Shown: one piece after another, positions 45,700 to 58,160 of the stretch
Layout: each line of letters begins with the position of its first letter
How positions within the stretch are numbered: the stretch's first letter is position 1
Origin: Tenodera sinensis
Taxonomy: Eukaryota; Arthropoda; Insecta; Mantodea; Mantidae
Direction of reading: 5' to 3'
DNA length: 64,000 bases
NCBI GenBank assembly: GCA_030765045.1
Contig: CM060962.1
Span: 143,828,525 to 143,892,524, forward strand
The notes under the pieces: generated by a model
What the model saw: the letters and a program-made list of their open reading frames with translations, nothing else
Database searches by the model: none
What the model was told of the DNA's origin: nothing
Made by a program: the position numbers and the translations under genes

Positions 45700-46710
45700 T
45701 ACTATTGTATGTTTCTCCCCAAATATTTAGATTAACCTGTTAATCTTCACTTGTAAATGTAATATCTATGCAATTCATTTTAATTGGTGAACACAAGGGA
45801 ATAACATAAAGATCTTAAACTGTTTTTCGCTCTATCAAATGCGCCTCATCCTCAATCTAGAGCTAGGAGGTCGCCGATAACATTGTTAGCAGATGAAATA
45901 TGTAAGATGGTAGACTCTAACCCTGTATAAAGGCAAATGTGAATTTATAATGCACAGAGGAAGTCCTTTCAGAATTTTTCGAATCGCGCCTAAGACCCAT
46001 AGCTGGCGCTAATTGAAAGTGTGCAGCTATAGTGTCGACTGCAAAGCACTTAGCTGATAGACCAGCACCGCAAGGTCTGACCTCTTTCCTTTAATATAAC
46101 CTTTTCTTTCTCGCCGCTCACCGCTCACCGCTTGGTTCATTAAGAGAGGCAGCGTGCTATGCCAGCTCTCATTCTAGAATTTGAGTGCAGATCTGAATAC
46201 AAAATGAGGAAGGGCACGTTATTTTGATGCTGCATAAAAATCTTAAGTCGGTACGTCGCCCTCAGCCCACAGCTAACATCAAAATCCTTGTGGAACGTTT
46301 AAACCGACTCGTCCTCCATAAAATTAAAACAACCAGGTCCTAAGAATATAGTAAATATTAAAACGCCTTATGGTTCAATGAACCAGAATTTCTCTTCTTC
46401 ATTGAAATATCATTCCATCCCTGGTTCTATAGACATGTTCGTTTCCAGTAGGCAGCGAAAAACAGCAACCCTAATTTAACAACAAAAACAAAGCGACTAA
46501 ATTTGCAGTTCTGATCTACGTCATAAATTAGTATTTTTTGTCACTTTTTCATTCTCCATTTTTAGAATTACATTCTAGTACAATACTATGAATGTACAGT
46601 CTCTTGGTAAAACAGAAAAATGACTTGAGATTCTGGATTCAAAGATACATCGCATGTGAAACGTAAGGCTACTTTCATAGAAATCGCAGGCTGTGGTTCA
46701 TTTTTACTTT
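45700..46710. other. No recognisable feature
   Basis: AT-rich. A short stretch at 46030-46110 has a GCTGATAGACCAGCACCGCA phrase that could be a SINE head remnant, but no box pair is convincing. Confidence 0.25.
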
Positions 46711-46714
46711 CTGT

Positions 46715-47215
46715 ATTAGCGACCTATGCTAGGTAGAGTAAGTATTGCATTCCAACGTAACATCGGTATCGAGATTTCACCGGAAATAGGTCCCCTTAAC
46801 CTAAAAAATTGAAAGAAGATACGGATGTTTGTCTGCCTATAAACCTCAAAACTGTTGGACAAACGCCAATTGAGTATGAAATTCAGCATCTTCCATCCGA
46901 AACTATGTATCTTCCATATGGAAAAATGTCTCGTCATGTTTTATTTTCTCAAAAATGGCTCTGAAGATTTTGATTAAAATACCATATCTCTAAGCATTTA
47001 CATGACTAACAAAATGTATGTTTTGAATTTCCTGCAATTAGCCGAGAAATCTTCTTCATTCTGAAAGGATGCCCTTAATTATATATAAGTGGCAAACTCT
47101 TAAGAGATTAGCAAAAGCTTACTCCCAAAAATGTAGATGTCTTTACAACACATGGTTTATATTAAATTACTTTTTTTGGCCCAAGCCATTTCGAAAATAT
47201 TCGTCTGAATTTGTC
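46715..47215 (-). repeat. Dispersed repeat DR1, copy L (right two-thirds)
   Basis: AGTAAGTATTGCATTCCAAC, GAGATTTCACCGGAAATAGG, ATGGCTCTGAAGATTTTGAT, CATGACTAACAAAATGTATG, CTTCTTCATTCTGAAAGGAT and CATTTCGAAAATATTCGTCT in reverse DR1 order. The left terminus is missing. Confidence 0.65.
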
Positions 47216-47219
47216 AACA

Positions 47220-48140
47220 CTTTTGTCACTGCTTAAGAGCTATCACCATTCAGATGTCTCTCACGATGTCACGGTGTGCAATTTCAGAGCAAGGACGTAG
47301 CAAACGTAGTTTACAGAGTATATACAATCTAATGAGAATAACGATGCCTTGTCAGTCATTGGTGTAACTTAAACACGGTCCATAAAACTGAGTTTATCAG
47401 GATAAATGAACCTCATAATCAGCTGTACGTCTTAATACTGTTGTGGTTGTGATATACTGTGTCATACTTAACGTTGATTTTATAGAGTGCGTTTCACGGC
47501 CTCAGCATTTTGCGTACACTTGATGAACGGCCTCGTTTTTCGGCAAGTTAATGCTCGCTTTATTACCTTATTTTAATGAATACAACAAACCAACATCTGT
47601 GTCCTGCAGGGAATACTGTTCCATCATCCGCAATAGTCTTCCTGAAATCCGTGGTGACACAAAGCTGTATTTTGTAAAGATGGAACACGCTTCTATTACC
47701 TAAATGTGTTGCATTCTCTATCTTGATTCGAATGATATAGGAATTTGGCGTATTTCGAAAACAAAACAACTTAAACGTGTACAGTTTTACTTGTAAAGTG
47801 CGTATGGAAAGGCACATTTTAATACAAATGTTTAAATTATTTCAAGCAAGTCATAATATTTCCATGGCGAGGGAAGGAATGCTTACAACTTACTTGACCG
47901 TTACTGATTTATTGCAATGCGTTTTCAAGTCGTGAGTATGTGGGTATGATCCTTATTTATGGAAAGTGTGGGGAAAATTCTCGAGAAAGTTGCGCACTGT
48001 AACTGGAACATTATCCAGAACGAAGGCACCCTGATAAAAATACTATCATTACACCTCAGCAACAGGGATAAAAAAATTACAGAATACCAAAAAACCAGGA
48101 TGCACAAAGAGAATGATTCCGAAATAATTCAAACTCAGTG
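47220..48140. other. No recognisable feature
   Basis: AT-rich with short frames (up to 84 codons). Nothing supportable. Confidence 0.3.
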
Positions 48141-48164
48141 CTGCCGTACGTTCAAAATCCACAG

Positions 48165-48702
48165 GTTTCCGTACGGAACATACGTATCAGGTATATCCAA
48201 AAGTTCAGTACATCTAATTCTCATCTGCGTCATCTACCCTTTTTGCCACTTCAGGGATCACCTTGTATGCGTTGTTTTTCTCTTTCTTCCAGCAGCCTGT
48301 TTCATAGCATCTTCCCAGGTCATCCTTGGTCTTCCTGCAGGTCTTTGTTCTTGGGGCTTTGCTTCCACAAACTGGCGCAGCTTCCGATATCCCTCTAGTT
48401 TAATTAAATGTCCATACTAGGAATTGTATGTCCTCTATTCTCCTACTTACTGGCTTCTGTTGTGGTTCCTCTCTGATTCTCTCGTTCCTCACCCTGTCCC
48501 TTTGCGTTTTCCTAGATACTCTCCGCAGACACTTCATGTATGCTGTGCTTACCCAACATATCATTCCTTTTTGCTGTCCACTCTCGCAGCCATATAGTAG
48601 CATTGGCTCCAAAACTGCATTATAAACACGTGTGTTCGTCTTCTTATTAACTTTTTTCTCCTGAAATATAATACTGCTAAGAGCGCAATATGCAGTAACT
48701 GT

Positions 48703-48736
<34 letters not shown>

Positions 48737-48840
48737 GTATTCTCCTACGGATTTCCCCTTGCAACTTGCCTGTTTGACGGATCTCCACTCCTAGGTATTC
48801 TTATTGTGCTACTTCAGTAAGCTGCTGTCCTTCATTTCAG
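48165..48840 (-). pseudogene. LINE reverse transcriptase C-terminal region (broken)
   Basis: Minus-strand reading in three frames gives YLGVEIRQTGKLQGEIRRRI, a T31/A31 tract (48706-48736), YCALSSIIFQEKKVNKKTNT, VLEPMLLYGCESGQQK, a MKCLRRVSRKTQRDRVRNER stretch and finally RPAGRPRMTWEDAMKQAAGR. These are the post-catalytic thumb and C-terminal landmarks (LLYGCES, RRV..TRxDRxRN, GRPRxTWxxD) of craniofacial-development-like endonuclease/reverse transcriptases of insect LINEs. The A31 tract interrupts the ORF and is an expanded run or secondary insertion. The catalytic core is not present. Confidence 0.75.
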
Positions 48841-48844
48841 TGCG

Positions 48845-49380
48845 TCTAATTTTAACAGCAGAAATTGCACCAATTCAAGTTGCATTTAACACAGAACCAT
48901 CGAGAAACGGTGTATGGGGAACATTTGAATTTTGTTTTAAAAGTTATGGAGAAAATAAATGAACCAAGTTTTCTTACTAAAGTGATATGAAGAGATGAAA
49001 AATGCCATAACAATAGAGTATTAATCGCCATAACGCACACTACTGGGCCGTAGAAAATCCTCGCGAGAAACAAATCATCATGAACTGTGGGATGCCAATA
49101 CAAGGTGTGGAATTTTAGATGACTGTTTGTTAGATCCTTGCTCTTATCAGTCTATCAGAACTTTCAAAAGGCACTTCAAACATAAAAAAACGGTATAAAT
49201 ACTGCAATATCTGAGATAGTAAAAAGATAACAGAGAGAGAGAGAAAAAAATAACCATATATTGGGCAAACAATCGGGTTTGTTTGGACTTGTTCCTTTTT
49301 ACATTCCACAGTTATTATATACTATCGTTTTGTTGAATGCAACAATTATATTTTATTAGCACGCTACGGGTCTTTGTAAG
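48845..49380. other. No recognisable feature
   Basis: AT-rich spacer between LINE and mariner-like remnants, with short GA repeats near 49230. Confidence 0.3.
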
Positions 49381-49382
49381 CT

Positions 49383-50830
49383 ATGGTTCAATCATTAAAT
49401 GTTAAAATACAACTGGTGCGATGCTACTATGAAAGAAATAGAAACTATTTCTTAAGGTGTGGAAAAAAATATAAAATCTTAACAACTATTTTTGAAGGCC
49501 AATGGTTCATTCGCAATTATGGGGATTCAAACAGGAAGCTTGAGGAAATGACTTTGTTGCTTATAAGAAGAAATTTGGAAGGCCAAACGTAATCAATGAT
49601 GTCACTATTGCTGAGGTACTTCAGGTATATAATGAAATAAGTAGAAATAATTATTAATGGGATTAGTAGTGTTGTTCACGTGTCCAAGCAACTTCACAGT
49701 TTAGAGAATTCTCAGAAAACATTTCAAGTCTGCATCGATTTAACCTAAAACCAACATTTGCTCTCAAAAGTTATAAGAGGGAAAGATACGATATTTCGTT
49801 ATTTGCGCTAGAAAAGATTAAAATTAATTATGATTGATTAGACAGCGCTTTCTGGACAGACGAGGCACACTTCTTTCTTAATAGTGAAGTTAACACGCGT
49901 AATTGCGGTCTTTGGTCAGTAAATTACCCTCAGACTTCATTAAACTCAACAAGGTCTTAACTATTTTAAGGTTAATGTATGGCGTGACTTCCTTCAGAAT
50001 TCATCATTGGCCCATATTTCTTCGAAAAAGACAATAATGGAACAAGACAGACTTACAGTAAACGGAGAGCGCTAGTTCAATATACTAGAGAACTTCGGCA
50101 TCCCTAGACTGAGGAATCACGATACAGAAAGCGTAATTCTCATACAAGATGGCACTCTATCCCATGTCTACGTCCCTACGAAACAATTAGGTAACTACAC
50201 AAATCCTTGGCGACTGTGTCATCAACATTTTCAACAATGTGGCCAGATGTCAATCCGGCCGACGTTTGATTGCAGGACTGCCTTAAAGAACGAATTTTCC
50301 TGACACATCCTAAAAGCTTCACTGCAACTGTAAAAGTACATAACTGCCAATATTCCAAAACATAATCAGAAAAATGCTGTGCACATCTCACAGAAAGAAT
50401 GGTGTATGTTGAACAAGAGAATGACAGAGATTTCCCCAATGTTTGCGAAGCCCAATCGTTTGCCCAACATTTAACCCTTTTCCTATCTCAAATATTAAAT
50501 CAAACCAAATATTACAATATTTAATGTTTGAAGTGACTTTTGAAATACATTACACTTTAGCAGCCGCCTTATATCTACAGTTTCTTCAGAATGCTCTAGT
50601 TGACTTTCTGTCTCTTCAAAACAGACTTCAAATAGTCTTTCAGCACGATGGCGCTCCAGTACACATTGCAACCATTGTTTCGGAACTTCTACAAAAATGG
50701 ACTGGAACCAACGTGCCTATGAGATGGCTAGCACCTTCTCCACATGACTCCATTAGGCTTCTTTTTATGGCGACACTTAAACTAAAGAGATCTACGACGC
50801 GCAACTAAAGAAGAATTTCTGCAAAACAAG
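49383..50830 (+). pseudogene. Degenerate mariner-like transposon (two transposase pieces)
   Basis: Plus strand. The opening frame (49383-49592) has the helix-turn-helix start of DUF4817-type transposases (QLVRCYYERNRNYFLRCGKK). It is followed by KFGRPNVINDVTIAEVL, FWTDEAHFFLNSEVNTRNCG (about 49850-49900, the first catalytic Asp), IIGPYFFEKDNNGTRQTY and a decayed QDGTLSHVYVPTKQ. A second reading at 50443-50808 repeats the later part: ALYLQFLQNALVDFLSLQ, IVFQHDGAPVHIATIVSELL (second Asp) and a decayed WPPRSPD box (RWLAPSPHDSI). Having two versions of the QDGAPxH block suggests either an internal duplication or two elements fused. Frameshifts and stops throughout. Confidence 0.65.
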
Positions 50831-50889
50831 ATTGTCGAGATATAGATATATTCCTCCACAGTTACTGCGTAACAGAAACCCGAAAAACA

Positions 50890-52720
50890 GTTTTCTCGGG
50901 CAACAGTTATAACTGTATCATTTGCAGTGCGTTAATGGTTACATTTGATGGTTATCAGTAACGACTAAGTGATTTGTTTTCACAGTTATCATATTCGCAG
51001 TTACATCACAATAATTGTTACCATTAACAATCAACTGTAACTACGCTTCAATATGAACGATATCGATTTAAACTTGCATTGCTTCTCTAAAAAGAAGCTA
51101 CTCCATCTATGTAAACACTTAGATCACCAAGATTCTACGTTAGTTTATTCCCGCCAAATGCATTCGCAATTGCTTCTAAATTCGTGTACATACACACAGT
51201 TTTACGCGTGAACTAAGCTTTACGAGATCCTAAACATAAACTTCATGTGATGCAGACATAAAAAAGAAAAAACATGACTTGAACATTCTCGTAAGACGTT
51301 AAATAAAACATGGTAATGACATTTCAGACGGCAGTGTTGCTAAAGAAGAGAAACATTAACACCCAAACACACATCATTGCCTAGCATCAGAAAATATATA
51401 GATGTCAGTTGGTTACATAGGTATATGCATCAAAGCGGATAATTAGTAGGCATCTTTCTTGTCAGATGATACATTAGATCGAAGTTCTTCGGGTAATGGG
51501 ATAAAAGATATAGTTCAAATGAGGAAATCTCAACATAACAGCTCTTCTTACATTTACACAGAATCATTAAGTCATGACCTCAGCATAATGCTATAGTAGT
51601 TAATGATATATAATTATATACTATGTATTATTGTTATTAATGTGCTCATTTTAAAATTATTATGGACCAAAGCAGTTACGAAACTGGGAAATGCGTCAAG
51701 TTAATTTCCTCTCTGTTAAGATTTCCACCAAAGGGATACGTTCCTTCAAGGTATGCTACACAATTCAGCTGCTCCTTTTCAATAGCAGTAATGCTTTTAG
51801 ACTTCATCCTACATCCGCTTTTCAGGAAACGTTTGACGCAAATATTGTGGCTGTTCCACATTTTTAACTAATATTATTACACTGGCGGTCACGTTTCTAG
51901 CTGTGTATACCAATAGGACCATAGGGCCATAGGACCAGAACTCGTATAGAGCCTATTTCTAGGCTCGTTGGTTTCACCCGAACTTAACTTCATTCATTTG
52001 TTCATGCTTTTGTCTTGTAATTGCCTTCAAGATGGAGGTGATAGGGCTGGGCGGAATAAAACACGTTAGTTAGGATACCTTAGGGACGCAGAAACACTAG
52101 TGTGATCTATGGGAAAGAGATGCATTACAAAGGATTCCTGCTGGTAGAAGATTGGGAAAGTTAACTGTTGTAAACTAAAGTTTAGTTTCCCAATAGATAC
52201 TATTCAGTAAAATACACACGAAGTTCATAAAGTTATTTTATTCGACGTATCCCATATTTAATTGCATCAGTTGGTCCATTGCAGTAAACCGCAGATTCAC
52301 AGAAGTCCGAGTTTCTATTGGAAATAACAGAAGAGAGATCTACTGTGTTGTGTTATATAAAGCGGGCCACAGCTTTTAAACTGCCACCTACGTCATTGTG
52401 TGCTACGACCGTTCCCCTTTTACTCTGATTAAATGCCAGGTTCGTTGCTATAGCAACAAGGCTACTACAGATGAGTCCCAGTTATCTGTATCGCTTCCTC
52501 AAGACCCCACAACACAGAAAAACGAACGGAGAGTTACCGTGATTGCGGTAATTGAGACAACACGGTTTATGACAACGACTGAGTCATTTTTAAATTAACT
52601 TATGCACTTAAATATTTCTGTCAAATGAATGACCGATAAATCAATGAATACCCTAGCTACTTTGAAGTGATTCTATGGAGCCCGCTGACTAACCGTAGAC
52701 AGAATATTTAATTACTCTTA
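50890..52720. other. No recognisable feature
   Basis: AT-rich DNA. A small inverted pair GTTAATGGTTAC (about 50932) / GTTACCATTAAC (about 51018) is visible. Chance frames only. Confidence 0.3.
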
Positions 52721-52724
52721 TCAG

Positions 52725-52766
52725 CTATCTATAGTAGGTAAGACAAAGAATTGCTTTCCACTAAAA
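52725..52766 (-). repeat. Dispersed repeat DR1, right-end stub cut by a hAT
   Basis: TAGTAGGTAAGACAAAGAAT then TGCTTTCCACTAAAA resembles the reverse DR1 right end. It ends exactly at the target duplication of the hAT at 52767. Confidence 0.35.
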
Positions 52767-53023
52767 CAGGAGTCGGCAAAATGGTCATCGCGATTGCACG
52801 AAAGGTCACGTCAGGAAACGCAACCCGCCATGCACATGAATCACGACTCAAAGGAGGGGATTTGAAAGCTGAAGTGACGGTGTAAAGGAGCTTCTCTAAC
52901 ACACGTTTAAATTTACACATGCTTCATACATATATACAGACTAAAAGGGTTTCTACATTTATTTTTCATTAATTTATTCTTTACTTCATCCGGGGAGTTA
53001 CAGTTTCAACACTAATTCACAAT

Positions 53024-53140
53024 CTAACGTACAACAAGGCACGTAGGTTTTCGTCTGTCGATCGCAATTTTCTTTTAGATTTTACGATATTCAGTTCAGA
53101 AAAAAATTGCTCACAGACAAATATGTTGAACCAAACATAG
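53024..53140 (-). pseudogene. hAT element 1 transposase, C-terminal stub
   Basis: The minus-strand reading FVCEQFFSELNIVKSKRKL, then RSTDENLRALLYVRL with a stop near 53024, is the conserved hAT C-terminal signature (CEQxFSxMN...R..L.DE.L...LR). Its position about 250 bp inside the left end matches the layout of the hAT elements at 13734 and 20060. Confidence 0.65.
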
Positions 53141-54329
53141 CACTAATATGCATAGCAAATGAAGGGAGGGACGGAAATGTTGTCACATCAAGTTACCTAA
53201 GTGAATCTAAACCAGTATTATTTTGTAAGTGTAATTTTAGAATTACGTTTGTCTTTAAATTCGCAACCTCAATTTGTAATTGTAGTTTTGCACAATGACT
53301 TCTAAGGATTTAGATTTTATAAAGAAATTTATTTTTAAAGCATTAGCCTACAAAGTTTCATTAAATATTTAAAAACGTTATTGTTACAATTATGGACAAA
53401 TATTTGTTTCATAATATTCTTTTAATATCTGAAGGCGGAACGAAAAGCAAAAATGAATATTCCACTCACCACATTAATTGATTTGTCATCAGGATTAGAT
53501 ATCAACATACGCACTGTCACTATCTCAAGGTGAGTGTTTGTCATGTTCTTGAAAGTTGACGATTTGACGTGTGACGTCATTTGCTCAACTGAACTCAGAC
53601 AGGATGTGGTAAGTTAATACCTACTAGGTGAGAAACAGGAGTCCAATATCTACTTTGACAATGAGTGAACGTGGTATCAGTTTGAACCTAAACAGTGCGA
53701 TTTTGAAGATTTAAACCTTTTGATAGCAATACCGAGACTGCTAGTGTGGTGCTGGTCCCATCCGCTGATGTAACTGTAAGGAATGTGTACCAATGAATAA
53801 TGATGAGGAAAGCGTGTGTTGTTCGGACCATAATAATAACTCGTGCTGCCATGTTTGAATAATTTTATCGAATGTAAGTCTTGAAAACATTGTCATACCC
53901 AGTGACTTGCGGAAAGACCTAAATTGCTGAAAACAATATACCAGATAATAACAAACAACTTGCTATTAAAATATTTCATTTCGGTTTCTTTCCTGATACA
54001 TTTTGTGAGTTCCAAGTGAATGAATTACCGCAATTAAACATTGTTTTAACACGTAGCATTGTCTCTTTAACGTAATGAGAAATTGTTTTTACTTCACTTC
54101 TACATAAAACACATACCTTGAAAAAGAAAAGAAAATGTCCAAGCAACTGAAATATTCCGCTGTTGCTTCATTTCCATGTATGGTGAAACTCTCTTGTTCT
54201 TGTTCTTCTTCTTTGTTTCTCGTTACTACTTCAATGAAAATCTAAAGTATAGGGTTCGTTGAAGTTATCATTCAGCTTATCATGATTTCAGTACTTAGTT
54301 CACATTGTACTTCTGAATTGTTTCCTCCA

Positions 54330-54522
54330 TCACCTTCTATTTTGAATTCTCTTTCACTATTTTATCATCACCACCTTCGTTCTCAGTCTCATTGCAAGTA
54401 ATACTACCACATAACTCACAAATAATGCGTTTAAGGTTTCTAGCTTCGTATCGTTCTGTCCTTTGTCGTTTTCTCTTGGACGAAGATGGTGAAGAATCAA
54501 TTGTTTTACTAGAACTTGATAT
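54330..54522 (-). CDS. Possible exon: basic, Ser/Lys-rich peptide with CxxC
   Basis: Minus strand. After a good splice-acceptor-like stretch (AGTTACTTTCCAG ending at 54523) a frame without Met reads SSSKTIDSSPSSSKRKRQR, then YEARNLKRIICELCGSITCN and a Glu/Asp-rich tail to a stop near 54330. The composition (Ser-rich, basic nuclear-signal-like, a CxxC) is protein-like and unlike the AT-rich noise around it. It lies inside hAT element 1, between its left end and the Harbinger, so it could be part of the hAT gene, a passenger exon or an older host exon. I do not recognise the family. Confidence 0.3.
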
Positions 54523-55059
54523 CTGGAAAGTAACTTAATTATTCCTTGTAGTAGGAATAATTCCAAGTTTTAATAAAGCCACTCTGAAATGTTCCTCCCT
54601 TATAAGCTGCGTGCTTAATAACTGTGTCTGTTCGCATTATGTGCCCGTAAAATAGAAGGAACATAACGAGTACTGGCAAGATGGGAAAAAAAAAGTTTCT
54701 TTGGTAAAATTCTACCCATATCCTTCATCTTTTGGGAGATTTCTCTCTGTTTGGAAACGACCGAAAATAAGTTCCCTTGTGTGTTTCGCTTCTCACATTG
54801 CAGGAATAAGGCATTTTGTTCTTCACAATATTACGTTTTTTGCATAATACTAAATTGACTCAGTATCATCATCAACAGAACACTGCCCTTGAACTTAAAT
54901 AGCAACAACAATTTATGAAAGCGTATTAAGGCAGGCTCACACTTGGACGCGCAGAAGCGAAGCGCGGCGCGCCGAACAGAACCAGCTCGCTCACATCTAT
55001 CGGAAGCAAGACGCGCCGAAGAGTTGATGTGCCAAGGTCAGTCATTGTCAATCAGCACA

Positions 55060-55460
55060 ATGGATCGCTTGGCTGTACTAGCGCTAATTTGCGAAGAAGC
55101 AGAAAAAGAGGAGCTTAGGCAAAACAGAAGATTCTTGGTGCATGATATAAACTTATCCAGGAATATAAAGCATGATTTTTGTTTCACTGTTTGATTGTCT
55201 GTTGCGTGTACTGATCCCAAGGTCGCGGGTTCCAATCCGGCCCAGGCCGATGCTTTTAAGTATGCTTAAAAACGACAGCTCCATGTCAGTAGATTTACTG
55301 GCATGTAAAAGAACTCCTGCGGAACAAAATTCCGGCACACCGGTGATGCTGATGTGATCCCGGCAATTGACAGCGCCGTTAAATAAGAAAATAAAAAGAA
55401 AATTGAAAGTGTACTTTAGAATGAGCGTAACGAAGTTTCAGCAGATATTTCATCTTACTG
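55060..55460 (+). pseudogene. Harbinger nuclease gene, 5' part, split by SINE and hAT
   Basis: ATG at 55060-55062 opens MDRLAVLALICEEAEKEELR followed by NRRFLVHDINLSR, the usual start of insect Harbinger (ALP1-like) DDE nucleases (acidic helix, then R..WVHxIN). The upstream in-frame Met at 54943 lies in the terminal repeat and is not the start. The ORF is broken by the family D SINE at about 55175. After it the reading resumes as KVYFRMSVTKFQQIFHLTA (about 55405-55463), the next conserved block, and is then cut by hAT element 2 at 55474. Nothing recognisable of the DDE core is seen beyond 56812. Confidence 0.7.
55175..55375 (+). repeat. tRNA-derived SINE, family D
   Basis: CTGATCCCAAGGTCGCGGG, box B GGGTTCCAATCC, CGACAGCTCCATGTCAGTAG, ATTTACTGGCATGTAAAAGA and CGGCACACCGGTGATGCTGA match the reversed copy at 19022-19212. 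Inserted in the Harbinger nuclease frame. Confidence 0.75.
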
Positions 55461-55473
55461 CATTACAATACAA

Positions 55474-56803
55474 CAGGGATCGGCAAACATGTACTCAATG
55501 AGGGGTGAGTATGACGTCTCAACATGCAACCCGCAATACACATGACGTAATGTAGAACAGGGGATGGCATTGACCTTCGTTCAGTGTCAGTGCTGGACTC
55601 GCTCGCTACAGAGTACAATAAGAAATAGTGCACATACTTGAATCCAGCTACGAGTGGTCTACGATACTTTAGGTAGGCCTAGATATTTGAGCAATATATT
55701 TCATTTCACTTCTATTTGCAATGTACCATGAAAATCTAGTGATATATCACAAGTAGCCACTCTCAGGATAGCACGCAAATTAACATCTGTTAATCGCGAT
55801 ACAAGATATTTTTGGATTCAGTTTCTTGTCTTCTACATATTTCTTCAATGCTTGAGATAATTCTGTCCCTATTGTATGTTCCCTAAGTGGAATGACTTCA
55901 AGCATATATTATTGTATCGAGGGGTTGTTAGCAACTCCACGAGTGAAAATTACCAATTGTGCTGTGTCAACGTTGTCAGTGCTTTCATCCAACGCGAGAG
56001 AAACGGCTATAAATTCATGGACCTCGGTTTGTAGTCTTTTTTCGGTTATTTCTGCTATTTTATGTATCCTTCTCAGTATGGTTCGTGGTGATAATGCAAT
56101 ATTACTAAAAATATCATATTGTTCAGGGAAAATTATTTTGGCAACTTTACTCTCACATTTTTTATGAAATCTCCATCACTAAAACACCTCAGTGACTGAG
56201 TAACAGCATAGCTGGCGTGAAGTTGTTTATCAGTTGTACTATTTGAATTAATATTAGGTGTATTATCTGAATATTGCTCTTTGAGCTGTTGCAGTTGGCT
56301 CGTCCGATCTAGATCTGATAAAAAAAAAAAGTGAATAAACGACATTACGTCAGAGTTATGCTACTTTAAATCGTGGTATAAATTTATGAATACATGCTTG
56401 TCTATAATTGTATGGTGATCTTATGACATGTATCATAATGCCGCTTGATGTTCCATTGATGAGTGCCTTTTTGAACTTTAGAGCACAACAAACACCTTAC
56501 GTTCCTTACCTGATGAGAGAAGAAATAATCAAAGTGCTATTCTAGATATCAAATTTAATAGATCAGGAATAGTTACATGCTCTCTAAAGCGCAGAAATTT
56601 ATCTTTAAGTCTTAGTATTAAATTACACTTTGACAGACATGTTTAGAAGTGCAGGTAAATACGAGAGGACAGTTCGCCCGTGGTCGATGTGTATGCAGTG
56701 CCAGTTAAGGCTGCGAGGGAGGGGGAGGGGGAGGCAGAGTAAGCGCTGCCCCTGACACGTCATAGCTGCGAGGCCTCATTGAGTACATGTTTGCCGATGC
56801 CTG
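55474..56803 (-). mobile_element. hAT element 2, inside the Harbinger
   Basis: Terminal repeats of 30 bp with one mismatch: CAGGGATCGGCAAACATGTA then CTCAATGAGG on the left, the complement of CCTCATTGAGTACATGTTTG then CCGATGCCTG on the right. CAATACAA flanks both ends (55466-55473 and 56804-56811), a perfect 8-bp duplication. The 1330-bp body holds only the middle of a transposase gene on the minus strand. The well-matched ends and duplication make it the youngest clear insertion in the nest. Confidence 0.9.
55780..56345 (-). pseudogene. hAT element 2 transposase, N-terminal/catalytic-start part
   Basis: Minus strand from about 56345. The first frame ends with HASYAVTQSLRCFSDGDFIK, then a frameshift near 56135 continues as IFPEQYDIFSNIALSPRTIL, RRIHKIAEITEKRL and VSLALDESTDNVDTAQLVIF, with TRGVANN, a stop, then MLEVIPLREHTIGTELSQAL. 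LDESTD is the block with the first catalytic Asp of GTF2I-repeat/ZBED-like hAT transposases. The rest of the core and the C-terminal dimerisation region are deleted, so the element could move only with transposase from elsewhere. Confidence 0.8.
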
Positions 56804-56947
56804 CAATACAATACATTTCATGTTAAACTACTATTTTACGTGGCCATTTTCCAAATTCAAGTATGCGTGTATTACTCGTATTGTTAGAAAGGTTAACCAT
56901 TGTTTGCCTCACAAGATATTTTGTACGACCCCCACTACCACCACTAA

Positions 56948-57148
<201 letters not shown>

Positions 57149-57149
57149 G

Positions 57150-57640
57150 CTTATTTGGCATTTAATATATTGTGATGATTTGAAACAATAACGCTATTTT
57201 AAACCATAGTAGATAAATTAGCTATTCTTATTTTTTAACTGGATTCCCAATTAAATAAACATACTTAGATACTTTTTAAACGTTTTGTTCATTCATTATA
57301 AAGTGATTTAGAATTACGGAGGTGTAAAAATTATTTGACTCAAAGTAAGGTTTTATTTATGTAATATCACATATTGATCGAGGATTATGTTTTAAACATT
57401 GGTGGTTACTATAATAAAAAACTTACAGCATTTTCGACGATTCAGAGGTTGTTGTCTATATTAAAAAATAAAGTAACGCTACAGACTGTCAAATTTTAAC
57501 TTGTAGTCCTAGGCATCAGGAAATATATACAATAATTTCCTCTCTCTGTAAAACAGGCTCATAAAGTATACTTTTGATGACCATTGTCAGTCATGCATCA
57601 ACTCAGTATTATGTGTAAATAATCCAGACCACACCATATA
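57150..57640. other. Decayed Harbinger interior, nothing readable
   Basis: AT-rich. Expected to hold the rest of the nuclease gene, but no conserved block is visible. Confidence 0.3.
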
Positions 57641-57651
57641 TGGAAATTAAA

Positions 57652-57652
57652 T

Positions 57653-57678
<26 letters not shown>
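57652..57678. repeat. TA microsatellite
   Basis: About 12 TA units. Confidence 0.95.
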
Positions 57679-57683
<5 letters not shown>

Positions 57684-57921
57684 TGTTCATCATGGGAATC
57701 CATTTCTTTTATAGGGCTTTAAGCCTAGGAAAAGCTATCCGTAACAAAAACTACCGCTCAGAGTTGTTAATGGAGGGAAATAAATATTTACAGTGAGCAA
57801 CAGTGGATGCATACTCACAGAAAGTGTTTTATTTTACCTTAGAGAGTTGTAAACTATTTTCAAGTTCAGATCTCGCATCCATTTTACCATAAGAAATGAC
57901 GTTGAGTATAATAATGTTCAC

Positions 57922-57925
57922 ACGT

Positions 57926-58006
<81 letters not shown>
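57922..58006. repeat. TG microsatellite
   Basis: About 38 TG units with one TTTG break. Confidence 0.97.
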
Positions 58007-58008
<2 letters not shown>

Positions 58009-58160
58009 ACCAAGACACTGCACAAGCCCTTACAAAGCTTGTTCTGGTATGATTATGGTTTTTATTGTATTACTATTTAATAAGAACGCACAATATAACA
58101 TCAAATATGTAGTAATTCCATGCAGCTCTTCCTTAAATTATAGCGTTTATATTAATTTTC

